From: Erythrophleum ivorense
Taxonomy: Eukaryota; Streptophyta; Magnoliopsida; Fabales; Fabaceae
DNA length: 64,000 nucleotides
Assembly: GCA_026724425.1 (NCBI GenBank)
Contig: JAIUCV010000661.1
Span: forward strand, 248,001 to 312,000
Direction of reading: 5' to 3'
In this document: positions 46,361 through 58,804 of the stretch, piece by piece
Position numbering within the stretch: the stretch's first letter is position 1
Layout: every line of letters begins with the position of its first letter
Notes under the pieces: model-generated
Told to the model about the DNA's origin: nothing
Seen by the model: only the letters and a program-made list of their open reading frames with translations
The model's database searches: none
Translations under genes and position numbers: made by a program

Positions 46361-48750
46361 TTATGATCTTTAACTTCCTAAAAATCTCTTAATGAGACCT
46401 AATTTCATGCCAAGTTTCAGGGCAAGACTAACTCATTTGGTTAAAAAATGGCATAGGGTTCCATTATGGTCAATTTTGGCTCCATATTGGGTACCAAAAT
46501 TGCCAAATGGATTCCCCTTAGTCTTGGCACCTTTTGGGCAAGTTTCAAAGCATATTTTAGACTTGTGTGAGCTGCCCAAAGGGTCCCAAACCTCATGCAT
46601 CTCATTTTGGCCATTCAACCCACATTTATACACATTTGCATCAAACTTCCAATTTGCATAACTTGGCATGACATACCCAAATTCATTTCTAAAGTTCATA
46701 CATCATATCCATACATGTATACATCACATAATATCATATTTACATGTGTCTCAAGGGTCATGTGCTATTTACAATAATCATATACATCATTATGGCTCAA
46801 AAAGGGTAAAAGCTAGACATATGAATGTCAATCTCTCTTCTTTAATGTTGTTGGCTCCCATTAGCATATCCACTTGGTTCACCTAGCATGTTAGATCATT
46901 GGAGAGGAGGGGATGAGATTCAAAGAATCCCAATAGCTCATCTCCCATTCCATCACACATAATATGTGCAAGCAAGTTTCATATATGCATGCATGGAGAA
47001 AGTAGAAATCATAGGCATTTTAAATCAACTTTGGCATGTGAATCAATCATGCAAGACATTCAAGAGCTCACTAAGTGTTTGGATTGGCCTCACACTTCTC
47101 CTCATGGATTTTGGACTTGCCTCACCCATTCTTTAAGCACTTTGGACTCAACCATACTCTTGGGAGCCCACTTTGCTTTTGGGAGACTCTTTACTTTGTC
47201 TCAACCAAGCTCAAGGGTTCTTGGCTCATCCTCACCAAAGGGAAGAGTTCTTGGCCTTTCCACACTCAAGCAAACTCACACAAACATCATGTAATCATTT
47301 GAAAACATAACATAGCATCAAGCATCATGGCATATAAAGGTATGCTAGCATACTTTTCTTAGCTTGAAAATACACATACACACATTCTAAAACAAGCTAA
47401 ACACACATCCATGGATGAGAGAAGGTGGAGAGAGCTACCTTGCATAATTTCACACACTTTTACCTTAACTTTCAAGCCTCCTCTTTTAGCCACACACCCA
47501 CAAGTTGGTAGAAATAGTGTCTCTTGGCCTAGACACAAATTATGGGAGCCAATTAAGTTCATGAAATAATGTCTAGGGCCATGCAACTTGCTTAAACCCT
47601 AGATTACTCTATAACCTCCATTATGGTCCATATTGGCACCTAATGAAGCAACACCCTTCAAATCATTTCTAGGCCTCATTCTTTATTCTCAAATATGATT
47701 CTTGACTCCTTTTAAACCTCTTGGAGTCATCATATCATTAAAACAAAGGGCCTAACATCATGTTACTTCCTTAGGTCACAATATGGAACCTAAAGCACTA
47801 ACTCATTCACTAAGCTTCCTAAATTTTTTCCAAGGTTTCCCCTCACATTCATTCATCATATATGCCTCAAAAATGGGCTTGAAACAATTTAAAACTCTCC
47901 CTAACTATGCCATCCCTACTTGGCTGAAACTTAAAGCATAAATGGGATTTCATGGCTTCTTGATTTTTCCTTGATGGGAGACACACTTGGGAGACTTCCT
48001 AGAGGTCTTAGGAGCTCAATCAAATACTCACACATGCAAGGAAACTCATATATCAAATCAGTTTTTGCAAAGTGTTCAAGAGCTCTACACTTTTCTAGCT
48101 TAGAGTTCATTAATTTTTCTTGCACTTTCTTTACTTTCTTGGAAGGGAGGTGCATGTGGGAAGCTCTCTAGGGGTCTTAGGAGCATGTTTAAACATTCAA
48201 CTACGTCTAAGAACATTCATATAAAATCAGATTTGCAAGGGAGCATTTGGATCCCTAATGATTCTATCTTGTCTCTTAATGCTCCTTTCTTGATTCTATT
48301 GGTTCCTTCTTAATCCTTGCCATCTAAAACCTCTAATCCTTCCATAAATTGGGCAGAAAACAGCCCCTAAAAATTGGGCTCATGGTGCCCAATTTCGTGC
48401 AAGAGGAAGGGGGAGGAAGGAACTACCAAAGAATGGAAGTTTTACCTTGTTTTCTTGCTTTCCTTTGCTTGCTCTTCCACTTGGTTGGCTTACTCCCTCA
48501 ATTTTCGAAATTTCCCTCTCTGTTCTGCCCCCAAAACAGCACCAAACTCTCCATTAAAACCATAGAAAAAAAGCTTGAGAGGAGGGAGCAAGTTTCAAGA
48601 AGGAAGGATATGGAATTTCTTAAAGTTTCTTACCTTTTTCTTGAATTTCTTCCTCCAAAATCTTCCTCCTCTTGTGCGCCTAAGAAGGGAAGCTTCTCCT
48701 CTGGTTTTTGGCAGAATTAAGGCGGTCTTAGAGAGGAGAGAAAGAACGTG

Positions 48751-48760
48751 GCATATAAAG
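48751..48760 (-). promoter_or_regulatory. TATA box of LTR B
   Basis: GCATATAAAG on the plus strand reads CTTTATATGC in LTR orientation. It is followed leftward by a CT-rich initiation region (CACGTTCTTTCTCTCCTCTC). Confidence 0.45.
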
Positions 48761-51700
48761 AAGAAGAAAGAAGCTTCCTTTTTAAAATGGTTTCCAATTT
48801 CGCCCTTCGTAATGGCATTTCCGGTTTGGCTTCGTTTTAGCTCCTTTTTGAGAATCGTCTTTTTCATCATAAAATTTAGATTCCTAATTTAATAAAATGC
48901 CTTTGGAATCACTCAAATCGGAGCTAAAACCTTCCCGAACGAATCGGTCAAAGTTTGGGTCAACCGACGTCGGAAAGAGTACACCGGAGGGGCTTCACTG
49001 GTCCCGGGGCTTCCTATGGTTTTTGGGGCCTCTGAGAACCCTGGGCAACTCAAAATTTCCATTTAAAAAGCCCTCCTATGAGTTTTTCAAAAAGTGCCCA
49101 TATTTACGAAAATGCCACTAGCCTTTCGACAATTTTATCGAATCACTCTGGCCTTGATTTCTGGGCAACTCAAGGCTCAAATCCTCATTTTTCATTATTT
49201 ATAATTTTATCATAATTTTATTTGGCCCCAATTCCTTCTATTTCAGGGACTTCCTTTTGTATCTGGCCCATTTCTGACGTTTATGGAGAAACCAAACATT
49301 ATGTTTCTCACGTTTATGGAGGGACCGGATGTTACATACAACTCGTGAAAACTGAAATGGGGCATAGAACATGAAGACTCATACTCAGCCAGAATTGGCC
49401 TCATTTCTAGGAAAACTTTGAAAAATCATAACTAAATTTAGAAAAATCGAAATCATGTGTTCTTGGTCATTTTGGAAATCTTGGGATGTCTAATTCATAT
49501 AAAAATACTTCCAGAGCATAACATTCATCATAAAGGACGTTTGACATCCAAAATGTTTCAGAGGTCGCTCTGCTTGGGCTGCTGTTTTAGATTACTGATA
49601 CAAACTTCTAAAATTCATAACTAATTCTATAAAATCTAAATCACACACATTCAATCATTCTGGAAACTACAAATGTTAGCTTTATGTTAAAAATAATTCC
49701 AGAATGAAACAAATACATTTAGCCATTGGAAATCTATGAAACAGTGATTGGACTCCTGGGGTGCCACTACTACTGAGAGCCAATTTCAAAAATGCATAAC
49801 TCTTTGTTTAGACCTCCAAATAAGGTGATCTCGGTGGTCACAGAAATCTTATGACCTCTAGTTTATGCCTATTAAATTTCATAGGCATTGGATACAATTT
49901 GCCTATTAGATGACACATAATATAAATCTGCCAGTGTGAACAGTGCATATACCAGAAACCATGAAATTTGCCAACTTTGAAAAATCATCAAATATTCTGT
50001 AGACCTCCAAAAATTATGATCTTTAGTTTTCCAAAAATCTCTTAATGAGACCTAATTTCATGCCAAATCTCAAATCAAGACTAACTCATTTGACTAAAAA
50101 GTGACATAGGGTCCATAATAGTCAATTTTGGCTCCATATAGGATACCAAAGTTGTCAAATGGATTTCCCTTAGTCTTGGCACCTTTTAGGCAAGTCTAAA
50201 AGTAAATTTCAGACTTGTGTGAGCTACCCAAATAGTCCCAAACCTCATACATCTCATTTTGGCCTTCTCACCGACACTTATGCACATTTACATCAAACTT
50301 CCAAATTGCATAATTTGGCATTACATACTCAAATTGTATTCTAGAGCTCATACATCATATCCATAGTTATAAACATCACATAATTGCATATTTATATATG
50401 TCTCAAGGTTCATAACACATTTACAACATCATATACATCAAGAGACACAATTATGGTTTCAAAATGGCTAAAGCTAGATATAAACTTGTCATTCTTCCTT
50501 CTTCATTGATGTTGGCTCCCTTCACCATAGTTACTTGGTCCACCTAGCATGTTAGATCATTGGAGAGGAGGGGATGAGATTCAAAGAATCCCAATAGCTT
50601 ATCTTCTATTCAATCATACATAATATATGTAAAGCAAGCCTTAAAAATGCATGTATGGATATAATACAAATCATAAGCATTCAAGAAGCAAGCTTAGCAT
50701 GTGAACAAGCTATACAAATTATTCAAGAACTCACCAAGTGTTTGGATTGGCCTCATACTTCTCCTCATGGATTTTGGACTTGCCTCACCCATTCTTTAAG
50801 CACTTTGGACTCAGCCATACTCTTGGGAGCCCACTTTGCTTTTGGGAGACTCTTTACTTTGTCTTAACCAAGGTCAAGGGTTCTTAGCTCATCCTCACAT
50901 TAGTGAAGAGTTCTTAGCCTTTCCACACTTAAGCAAACTCAAGAAACATCATACATTCACTTGAAAACATAACATGACATCATGAAATCATGGCAAACAA
51001 GATCATGCTAGCATACTTTTTATGGCTTGAAAATACACATACACACATTTTAAAACAAGCTAAACACACATCCATGCATGAGAGAAGGTGAAGAGAGCTA
51101 CCTTACTTGCATTCACACACTTTTTCCTTAAGCCTTGACTCCTCTCCCTTGACCTCACACACCCAAGAGGGTAGAGATCATTTCTCTTGGCCTAGACACA
51201 TCATATGGAAGCTAATTACACTCTTGAAACAAGCTAGGACATTAAACTTATATGTAAAAACATACTTGGTTCCATAAGTCACATATTAGTTCCATAAATG
51301 GCCTATTGAAGCAACCATCATGATTCAAGTTCTTGGCTCCATTCTCTTCTCATTCCTAGGCCTCTTTACCTCATTTAAGGTCCTTGGAGCCATTACATAT
51401 TCATTTACAAAAGCCTAGACACAAGTTGCTTCATAAGGTCACATTATGGAAGCCATTGCCTCATCTCCCAATCCATGGCTTTTAAATTTTTCCCAAGGGT
51501 TCCTCCCACCTTCTACCATCATATGAAGTCCCAACCAAGGCTAGAATAAATTAAAACACTCTCTAACCCCTCCATCTGTCCTAGGCCGACATTATGGAAG
51601 CATTTGGGGTTCAAGGGGTTTTCAATTTTTTCTTGATGGGAAACCATTTAGGGAGGTTGTTAAGAGTTGTAGGGGGTTAAGGAAACACTTAAATAGCCAA

Positions 51701-53984
51701 GGGGACTTATGGATTAAATCAGTTTTTACAATCCCCTTAAGTGCTCTATGTAACACCATCATTTCTAACTCATATCCATCATTCCTTACATAGTCATGTG
51801 AGATATAGTAAGAATAAAGTGAGAAATTCCATTGAATTAATACATTTTCTTGCGTTGCGTCATGGTTAAAAATTCATTTCGGTGTCACATGGATCATGTG
51901 AGTCATGTTATGCATCCTCATATTTAATTACACCATTAAAACTCATTTGCATCACAAAAACATGCCTACAACTCATGGAAACCGAATTGGAGTGTGGAAT
52001 AAAGAGTTTCATTCTTGGCCAGAATTGCTCTATTTTCTGACCAAATTTTGAAAAATCATAACTAAATCTAGAAAAATCAAAATCATGCAATATTGGTCAT
52101 TCTAGAAATCTTAAGATTTCTACTTCATACTACAAATATGTACAAGTCATAACATCCCACACACAGAGCATTCGACATGTGAAATGATCTGGAGGTCGGA
52201 CTGGGTTCTGATGCTGTCATAGTTTACTGATATGAATTTCAAAAATGTCCAATTAATTCTACAAAAATAAAATATGTTCAAATGATACCAATATGGAAAG
52301 ATGTGGATCTTAACTAGAGAAGAAAAATATTTCTAGGTTATCTCATCAAGTCAAGCTCTCAGAAATCGATGGAACAGTACTTCTGGTCAGGCAAGATGAC
52401 TGATACTGGGCAAAAACTTCAAAAATTTATATCTTCCTCTCTAGACCTCCAAATGAGGTGCTTCTAATTGCTACAAGCACTATGAATGTCTAGTTTCTTC
52501 CTATAAAATTTGGTAGCCATTAGACCATGTTTGCCCCTCAGATGACACAATTACATAACTGACCAAATGAACAGTATTGGTGCAAATCCGAAATTCTGAT
52601 ACCAATTTTGAAAAATCATAGAAAATTCCACAGACCTCAAATTTCAAGGCAAGAAGAGGTCATTTGGTCAGACTTTGATATAAGGGGGCAAAGTGTCAAT
52701 TTCTTTTGTTAAAAGAGGGTTCTAAGGGTTCAAATTTGTTTCTCTTACTCCTAAGGCTTTATGAGCACATGGGAAAGCATCAACATAGGCTATCAAACAT
52801 GGCTCAAATATCTAACAACTCAGATTTGCAAAACTCACTCTCCCACACCAAAACAGACACCATGTACATAATGCCAAGATCTTGCTATTCATACCAAAAA
52901 CTTGCTACATCATTCAATATAGTTCTAATTCTCATCCATATACCATATGTACATCCATTTACAAGTATTCATAAGTGTATACACCATGTACATCATTAGA
53001 TTATATCTCTTAACAACAAAATGGTGACAAAATGGCTATTTCACAAATCCTTTGTCAATTTCCCTAGCTTCAAGCTTGGTGGCTCCTATGTCTTTATTCA
53101 CTTGGTCCACCTAGCATGTTAGGATAGCGGAGAGAAGGGGATGAGGTTCAAAGAATCTCAATAGCTCATATCTTATTCAATCATACATAATATATGTAAA
53201 GCAAGCTTTTTAAATGCATGTATGGAAAAGTGGAAGTCATGGACATTTTAAAAGCAACCTTAGCATGTGAATCAAGCATACAAGACATTCAAGGGTTCAC
53301 CAAGTGTTTGGATTGGCCTCACACTTTTCCTCATGGATTTTGGACTTGCCTCACCCACTCTTGAGCACTTTGGACTCAACCATACTCTTGAGAGTCTACT
53401 TTGCTTTTGGGAGGCTCTTTGCTTTATCTCAACCAAGCTCAAGGGTTCTTAGCTCATCCTCACCCAAGGGAAGAGTTCTTGGCTTTTCCACACTCAAACA
53501 AACTCATACAAACATCATGGATTCATTTAACACATAACATAGCATCAAGGATCATGACATGTAAAGGCATGCTAGCATACTTTTCTTAGCTTGAAAATAC
53601 ACATACACACATTCTAAAACAAGCTAAACACACATCCATGCATGAGAGAAGGTGGAGAGAGCTACCTTATAGGCTAACACAAGCCTTCTCTTTCAATTTG
53701 TCTTCTCCCTTCTTGATTTCACAATCACAACTAGATGGAAGTGCTTCTCTTGAGCCTAGACACACAAAGAGCATGGAATTACTCTCTCATAACTCAACAC
53801 TTATTCACAAAGTTAGGGGTTTCTTTATAGCAAACCCTACCTAGCATATAAGAAACTAGGGGTTCTTTTTCTCTCTAGAAGTTTAGCAACTCCTCCTCTC
53901 TCTCATGTTCTCAAGTTGGTAGAACCAACATACCTAGGGAAAACAAAGAAGTAACCTTTTTCAAGAGTGGTTTTCCACTTTTCC

Positions 53985-56913
53985 TGTGACACCTTAACCT
54001 CTAGCTCATGCCCAACGTGCCCTCTAGCCCATATGGGCGGTGCGGAACTCATAAGGGAGACACTTTCTCTACCTTATGCTTACTCTCTCTATGGCACTAT
54101 GTGTGGGTAGAGCTCCACTTAGAAGTAACATGGACCGGTTGAGCTCTCTCTATGCTTCCTCATGCTCAATTACTCTTTTGAGACTTATTTCAATCCCAAC
54201 TATATGCTTCAAACTTGTGGAAAGCAAAAAGGGATTGGAGACATGCATTTTCGCTATGGGCAGATTTTGCTCCTTTTCTGGGCTAACTTTGGAAATTCAT
54301 AACTAAATGCATAAAAATCGTATCTGCACGATCTGGGTCATTATAGAAAGCTTGAGACGTCTACTTCATTATAAAAATACTTAGAAGTCTCAATCTCTCA
54401 CTCATTCTGCGTTTGACATCGAAATAGTTCACTGGTCAGAGGGGGCTTCTTTGCTGTCACAGTTTACTGATATGGACTTTGAAAATGTCTAACTAATTCC
54501 AAAAAAATCCAATGCTCATAAACTCTATCTCTATGGAAATATGTGGATGTTAGCTAGAGGAGAAAAATATCTCCAGATCAGTCCACCAAGCCAATTCCCC
54601 GGAAACCGATGAAACAGTACCTCGGGTCTGGTTGGGGGTCTGATTCTGGGCAGGAACTTCGAAATTGCATAACTTCCTCTCTGGACCTCCAAATGAGGTG
54701 CTTCCAGTTCCTACAAGTCACTGTGACCATTTAGTTTCTGTGTATAAAATTTCGTAGCCATTGGACTACGTTTGCCCCTCAGATGACATGATTTCAAAAC
54801 TGACCAAATGAACAGTGATTTTCTGAAATCCGAATTTCTGATGTCAACTTTGAATGCTCATAGAAAATGCTATAGACCTCTAAATGACATGAACTCTAGC
54901 TTCCCAGAAAGCTCTAAACATAATCTAGCTACATGTCAAATCTCATAGCTAAAAGAGGTCATATGGCTATTCTATGACATCATGTGCAAAAGGCCATTTC
55001 TTGGCCAAAAGTGTGGCTAATGGGGTCCAATCTTAAGTTTTCTACTTCTATGACTCTTTGAGCACATGAGAAAGCATCTATAGGAGCTATCAATCATGCC
55101 TCAAGTGTCTAACTCAGATTGGGGAAACTCACTACCCCATGCCCACTTATGCACCCATATGTACTAGGCTATCATGAGCATTTCATATCAAAATCTACTT
55201 TCTCATTCATCATAACCCTCATTCTCATACATACATCATTCATACATGGTCTTACAACATTTATAAATGTTACATCATATACAACATTTACATCTCATAG
55301 CTCATGTACAATGTATTACAAAACTTTACATTCTTCTTCATCTTTATCCCTAGCCTCATGCTTGGTGGTGGTTGCTCCCATCTCTAATCTCACTCGGTCC
55401 ACCTGGCATGGTTGGATGGTGGAGAGGGAGGGTGAGATTCGGAGAATCTCAGTAGTTCAACTCTCATTCAAACATACATATATTGCATGCAACAAGTCTC
55501 ATTATGCATGTATGGCATGTTAGCATATAAAACATGCTGAAAAACATTTAAAACATGTGAAATGGCCATGGATAACATTCAAGAGTTCGTTGAGTACTTG
55601 GATCAGCCTCACCCCTTCCCTTATGGCTTTTGGATTTGCCTTCCCATACTTTAGAGGTACTTAGACTCACCCTTACTCTTTGGGAGTCAACCTCATTTTG
55701 AGAGACATGGCTCAACCAACTTAGGGCTTCGGCTCATCCTCACCTCGGCTATAGGGTTATTGGCTTTTCCATTTCCTCAAGCAAACCAAACAATCATTTA
55801 AAACGTCATCTCAATCATACATATAATCATGCTAACACACTTCTCATAGCTCATATCATTCATACACACAAGCAAGACAATGTAAACACACAATTATGCA
55901 TGAGAGAAAGTGGAGAGAACTACCTTTGTCGACTATCTACTACTTGCTCTGTCAATGGTCTCCTCCCTTGTTGGTTTCACAACAACTTCTAGATGGGAGA
56001 GTTTCTCTTGAGCCTAACCACACAAAAGCATGGAATTAATACCTTATACTCAATTCTTAAGCTAGGGATCTCTTCTAATTGGCTCTACTGAGCTTCTCAC
56101 TCTAGGTCTTTCCTCACTCTAAGGCCCATGAGCTATCCCTCTCTTTTCTCAACTCTTAAGAAAGGGGAAAAGCAAGAAAGAGAAGACTATCTACTTCTAA
56201 TCTCTCTCAAGAATGGTTTCCCACTCTCTCTCCTCTGAACCAGACTCAAGACCTGCCATTTTCGACCATTGAAACCGTAGGAAAGAGGGGAAAAGGGGAG
56301 AAGGGCAACTTACTAAGAGGAAGCTATGAAAATTCATACCTTTCTTGTGCTTTCCTCTTCTCTTCAGCTTCTCACTCTCTCCTCCGCCCTTTTCTCTCTC
56401 CTAAGACGAGTTAGAGTCGGTTAGAAGAAGAAAGAAGAGATTTGGAAGCTTTTAAAAAGTCGAATTCTCTTTTCCTCGCTTTTCTGGACCGCTCTCGCTA
56501 TAGCGAGTTAGTGACCTCGCTACGGCGAGCTCGTGTCTGTTCCAGACCTCTGCCTTCGCTATGGCATCGCTACGGCGAGATCGTGTTTGTTCCAGACCTC
56601 TGCCTTCGCTATAGCGCCGCTATGGCGAGCAACTCCCTGGTCTCTATATGGAATGCCATACTCGCTATAGCTAGGAACAATTTCGCTACGGCGAGCAACT
56701 CACTGGTCTCTATATAGAATGCCGCACTCGCTATAGGTAGGAACATATTCGCTACGGCGAAGAGGCATTCTTGCTATGGCGATTCCATATCTCGCTATGG
56801 CGAGAAGACTTAGAAAATTCTCAGCTCTTCGAAAATTTTCCAGCTTCTCTTTTCCTTTCCTTTTCTCATTTCTTTTCTATTTTCTTTTTCTTTTCTTTTT
56901 CTTGGCTGTTACA
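53985..56913 (-). mobile_element. Solo LTR D inserted in LTR C
   Basis: Plus-strand text begins TGTGACACCTTAACCTC and ends CTTGGCTGTTACA, 2929 bp. The 5-bp duplication TTTCC flanks it (53980-53984 and 56914-56918). The sequence of C continues unbroken on either side (TTTTCCAC... and ...CTCTTCTGAACCATG). It is close to LTR E at 7541-10463. Confidence 0.92.
56493..56804. repeat. Palindrome array of LTR D
   Basis: About twelve copies of the CTCGCTATAGCGAG word and its variants (CTCGCTACGGCGAG at 56516, CTCGCTATGGCGAG at 56791) occur in 310 bp. A longer unit containing TGTTCCAGACCTCTGCC is itself duplicated here, so the array has grown relative to LTR E. Confidence 0.85.
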
Positions 56914-57191
56914 TTTCCTCTTCTGAACCATGCCTAAAACATAGCTAATTTAGCATCCAAAACCATAGCAAGAGAAGGCAAAGAGAGAAGAACAAAACTC
57001 TAAGAAGGAAAGCTATGGATATCTCAAGTTATGCTTACCTTTTTCTTGTTCTCCTTCCTCCTTTAAGTCTCTCTCTCTCCTCAGCCCTTTTCTCTGCCTT
57101 AAATGAAGCCTAAGTCAGTTAAAAGGAAAAGGAATGAATTAGGATGCTTTAAGAAGTCAAATTCTCTTTTTTCACGCTTTTCCGGACTAAC

Positions 57192-57410
57192 CCTCACTAC
57201 AGCGAAGCATAACTCTTGCTATGACGAGCACGTATCAGTCTCAAACCCCTACTTTCGCTATGATGCACGCTATGGTGAGTAGTTCCCTGGTTTTTGTATG
57301 AGATGCCCGCACTCGCTATAACTAGAAGCATTTTCGCTATAGCTAGATCATTTCTCATTATAGCAAACAGGCACATTCGCTATAGCTAGGCCATTTCTCG
57401 CTATAGCTAG
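57192..57410. repeat. Palindrome array of LTR C, decayed
   Basis: The same word family occurs in changed form: CTCACTACAGCGAA at the left, then CTCGCTATAACTAG, TTCGCTATAGCTAG and CTCGCTATAGCTAG. Several CG sites have turned to CA or TG, as expected after cytosine methylation. Confidence 0.8.
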
Positions 57411-58170
57411 CAAACTTAGAAAATTTCAGGACTTCAAAAATTTTTCAGCTTCTTCTTTTCTTCTTCTTTTTTTTTTCTCTTTGTTTTTGCTGGTTGTTAC
57501 ACTCTACACTTTTCCAACTTTTAGGTTCATAACTTTCCATGGGGTTTTGTTTGTTTTCATGGAGGAAGAGGCATATGGGGGACCTCTTAGGGATCTTAAG
57601 AGCACATTTAAACATTCATTTAAGCCTAAGAATATTCATGTTAAATCATATTTGTAAAGGAGCATTTGGATCCCTAATGGTTCCATCTTGTTTCCTAAGG
57701 CCCCTTTCTTGATTCTATTAGTTCATTCTTAATCCTTGCCACCTAAAACCCCTAATCCCTCTATGAATTGGGTAGAAAACAGCCCCTAAGAATTGGGCTC
57801 ATGGTGGCCAAATTCGTGCAAAAGGAAGGGGGAGAAAGAAACTACCAAAGAATGGAAGTTTTACCTTGTTTTCTTGCTTCCTTTGGCTTATTCTTCCACT
57901 TGGTTGACTTGCTCCCTCAAATTTCAAAATTCCCCCCTCTATTCTGCCCCTAAAATAACACCAAACTCTTCATTAAAACCATAGAAAGAAAGCTTGAAAG
58001 GAGATGAGCAAGTTTCAAGAAGGAAGGATATGAAATTTCTTAAAGTTTCTTACCTTTATCTTGAATTTCTTCCTCCAAAATCTTCCTCCTCTTGTGAGCC
58101 TAAGAAGGGCAGCTTCTCCTCTATTTTTGGGCAGAAGTAAGTCGGTCTTAGAGAGGAGAGAAAGAACGTG

Positions 58171-58180
58171 GCATATAAAG
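58171..58180 (-). promoter_or_regulatory. TATA box of LTR A
   Basis: GCATATAAAG, identical with the box of LTR B at 48751 and with the same sequence before it (GAGAGGAGAGAAAGAACGTG). Confidence 0.45.
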
Positions 58181-58804
58181 ACCCTTTTTGAAGCTTCCTT
58201 TAACACTTTAATGCCAATTTTGCCCTTTGTCCTTGCATTTTCATTTCTCCTTTGTTTTAGCTCCTTTTTTAGAACCATCTTTTCCATCATAACAAATAGA
58301 TTCCCAATTTAATGAAATGCCTTTGGAATCACTCAATTTGGAGCTAAAACCTTCTCGAACAATCTGGTCAAAGTTCAGGCTCACCGTCGTTAGAAAATGT
58401 ATACTGGAGGGGCTTTAACTATCCTGGGGCTTCCCATAATTTTCAGGGCCTCTGAGAACCCCGAAGAACTCAAAACTTTCATTTAAAAAGCCCTCCTGTG
58501 AGTTTTCCAAAAGTTTTCTATATTTATGAAAATGCCACTGGCCTTTCGATAAATTTTCTGAATCACTCTGACCCTAATTTCTGGGCAACTCAAGGCTCAA
58601 ATCTTCATTGTTCATTATTTAGAATTTTATTAGTTTGGCCCTAATTTCTTCTATTTCAAGGACTTCATTTTGTATCTGGTCCATTTTTTACATTTACGGA
58701 GAAACCGAACATTGCATTTCTCATGTTTACAGAGGGACTGGATGTTACACCACTCACTCCTATTCTTAAAAGGACAATCACTTATTACAAGCACTAAAAG
58801 AAAA

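Larger units (their letters stand above)
45461..49336 (-). mobile_element. Solo LTR B inserted in LTR A
   Basis: Plus-strand text begins TGTAACACCATAATTC and ends GGACCGGATGTTACA, 3876 bp. On the right it is followed by TACAA (49337-49341); on the left TACAA occurs at 44990-44994, beyond the TRIM element. B is the same subfamily as A. It contains four quasi-repeats at 45761-46360 and a leftward TATA box at 48751-48760. Confidence 0.85.
51749..57501 (-). mobile_element. Solo LTR C inserted in LTR A
   Basis: LTR C spans 51749-53984 and 56914/56919-57501, interrupted by D. It begins TGTAACACCATCATTTC and ends GCTGGTTGTTACA. The 5-bp duplication CTCTA flanks it (51744-51748 and 57502-57506). Without D it is about 2.8 kb. 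Its right end has the palindrome array seen in D and E, which assigns it to that subfamily. Confidence 0.9.
44770..58749 (-). mobile_element. Solo LTR A, outermost of a four-level nest
   Basis: LTR A occupies 44770-44994, 49337-51748 and 57502-58749; the gaps are later insertions. Plus-strand text begins TGTAACACCATAATTC and ends GGACTGGATGTTACA. The 5-bp duplication CCACT flanks it (44765-44769 and 58750-58754). The three pieces together give about 3.9 kb, the length of LTR B. No internal gag or pol remains, so it is a solo LTR. Transcription orientation is leftward. Confidence 0.9.

Noticed and set aside
48349..48892. Several overlapping open frames over 90 codons on both strands, also at 57768-58312
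   Set aside because: They fall in the promoter region of LTRs A and B, where the absence of stops is due to CT/AG-rich sequence; products are low-complexity.
55119..55523. A 134-codon plus-strand open frame, the counterpart of 8651-8911
   Set aside because: It is LTR sequence in both places (D and E), antisense to the LTR transcript and not kept in length between the copies.
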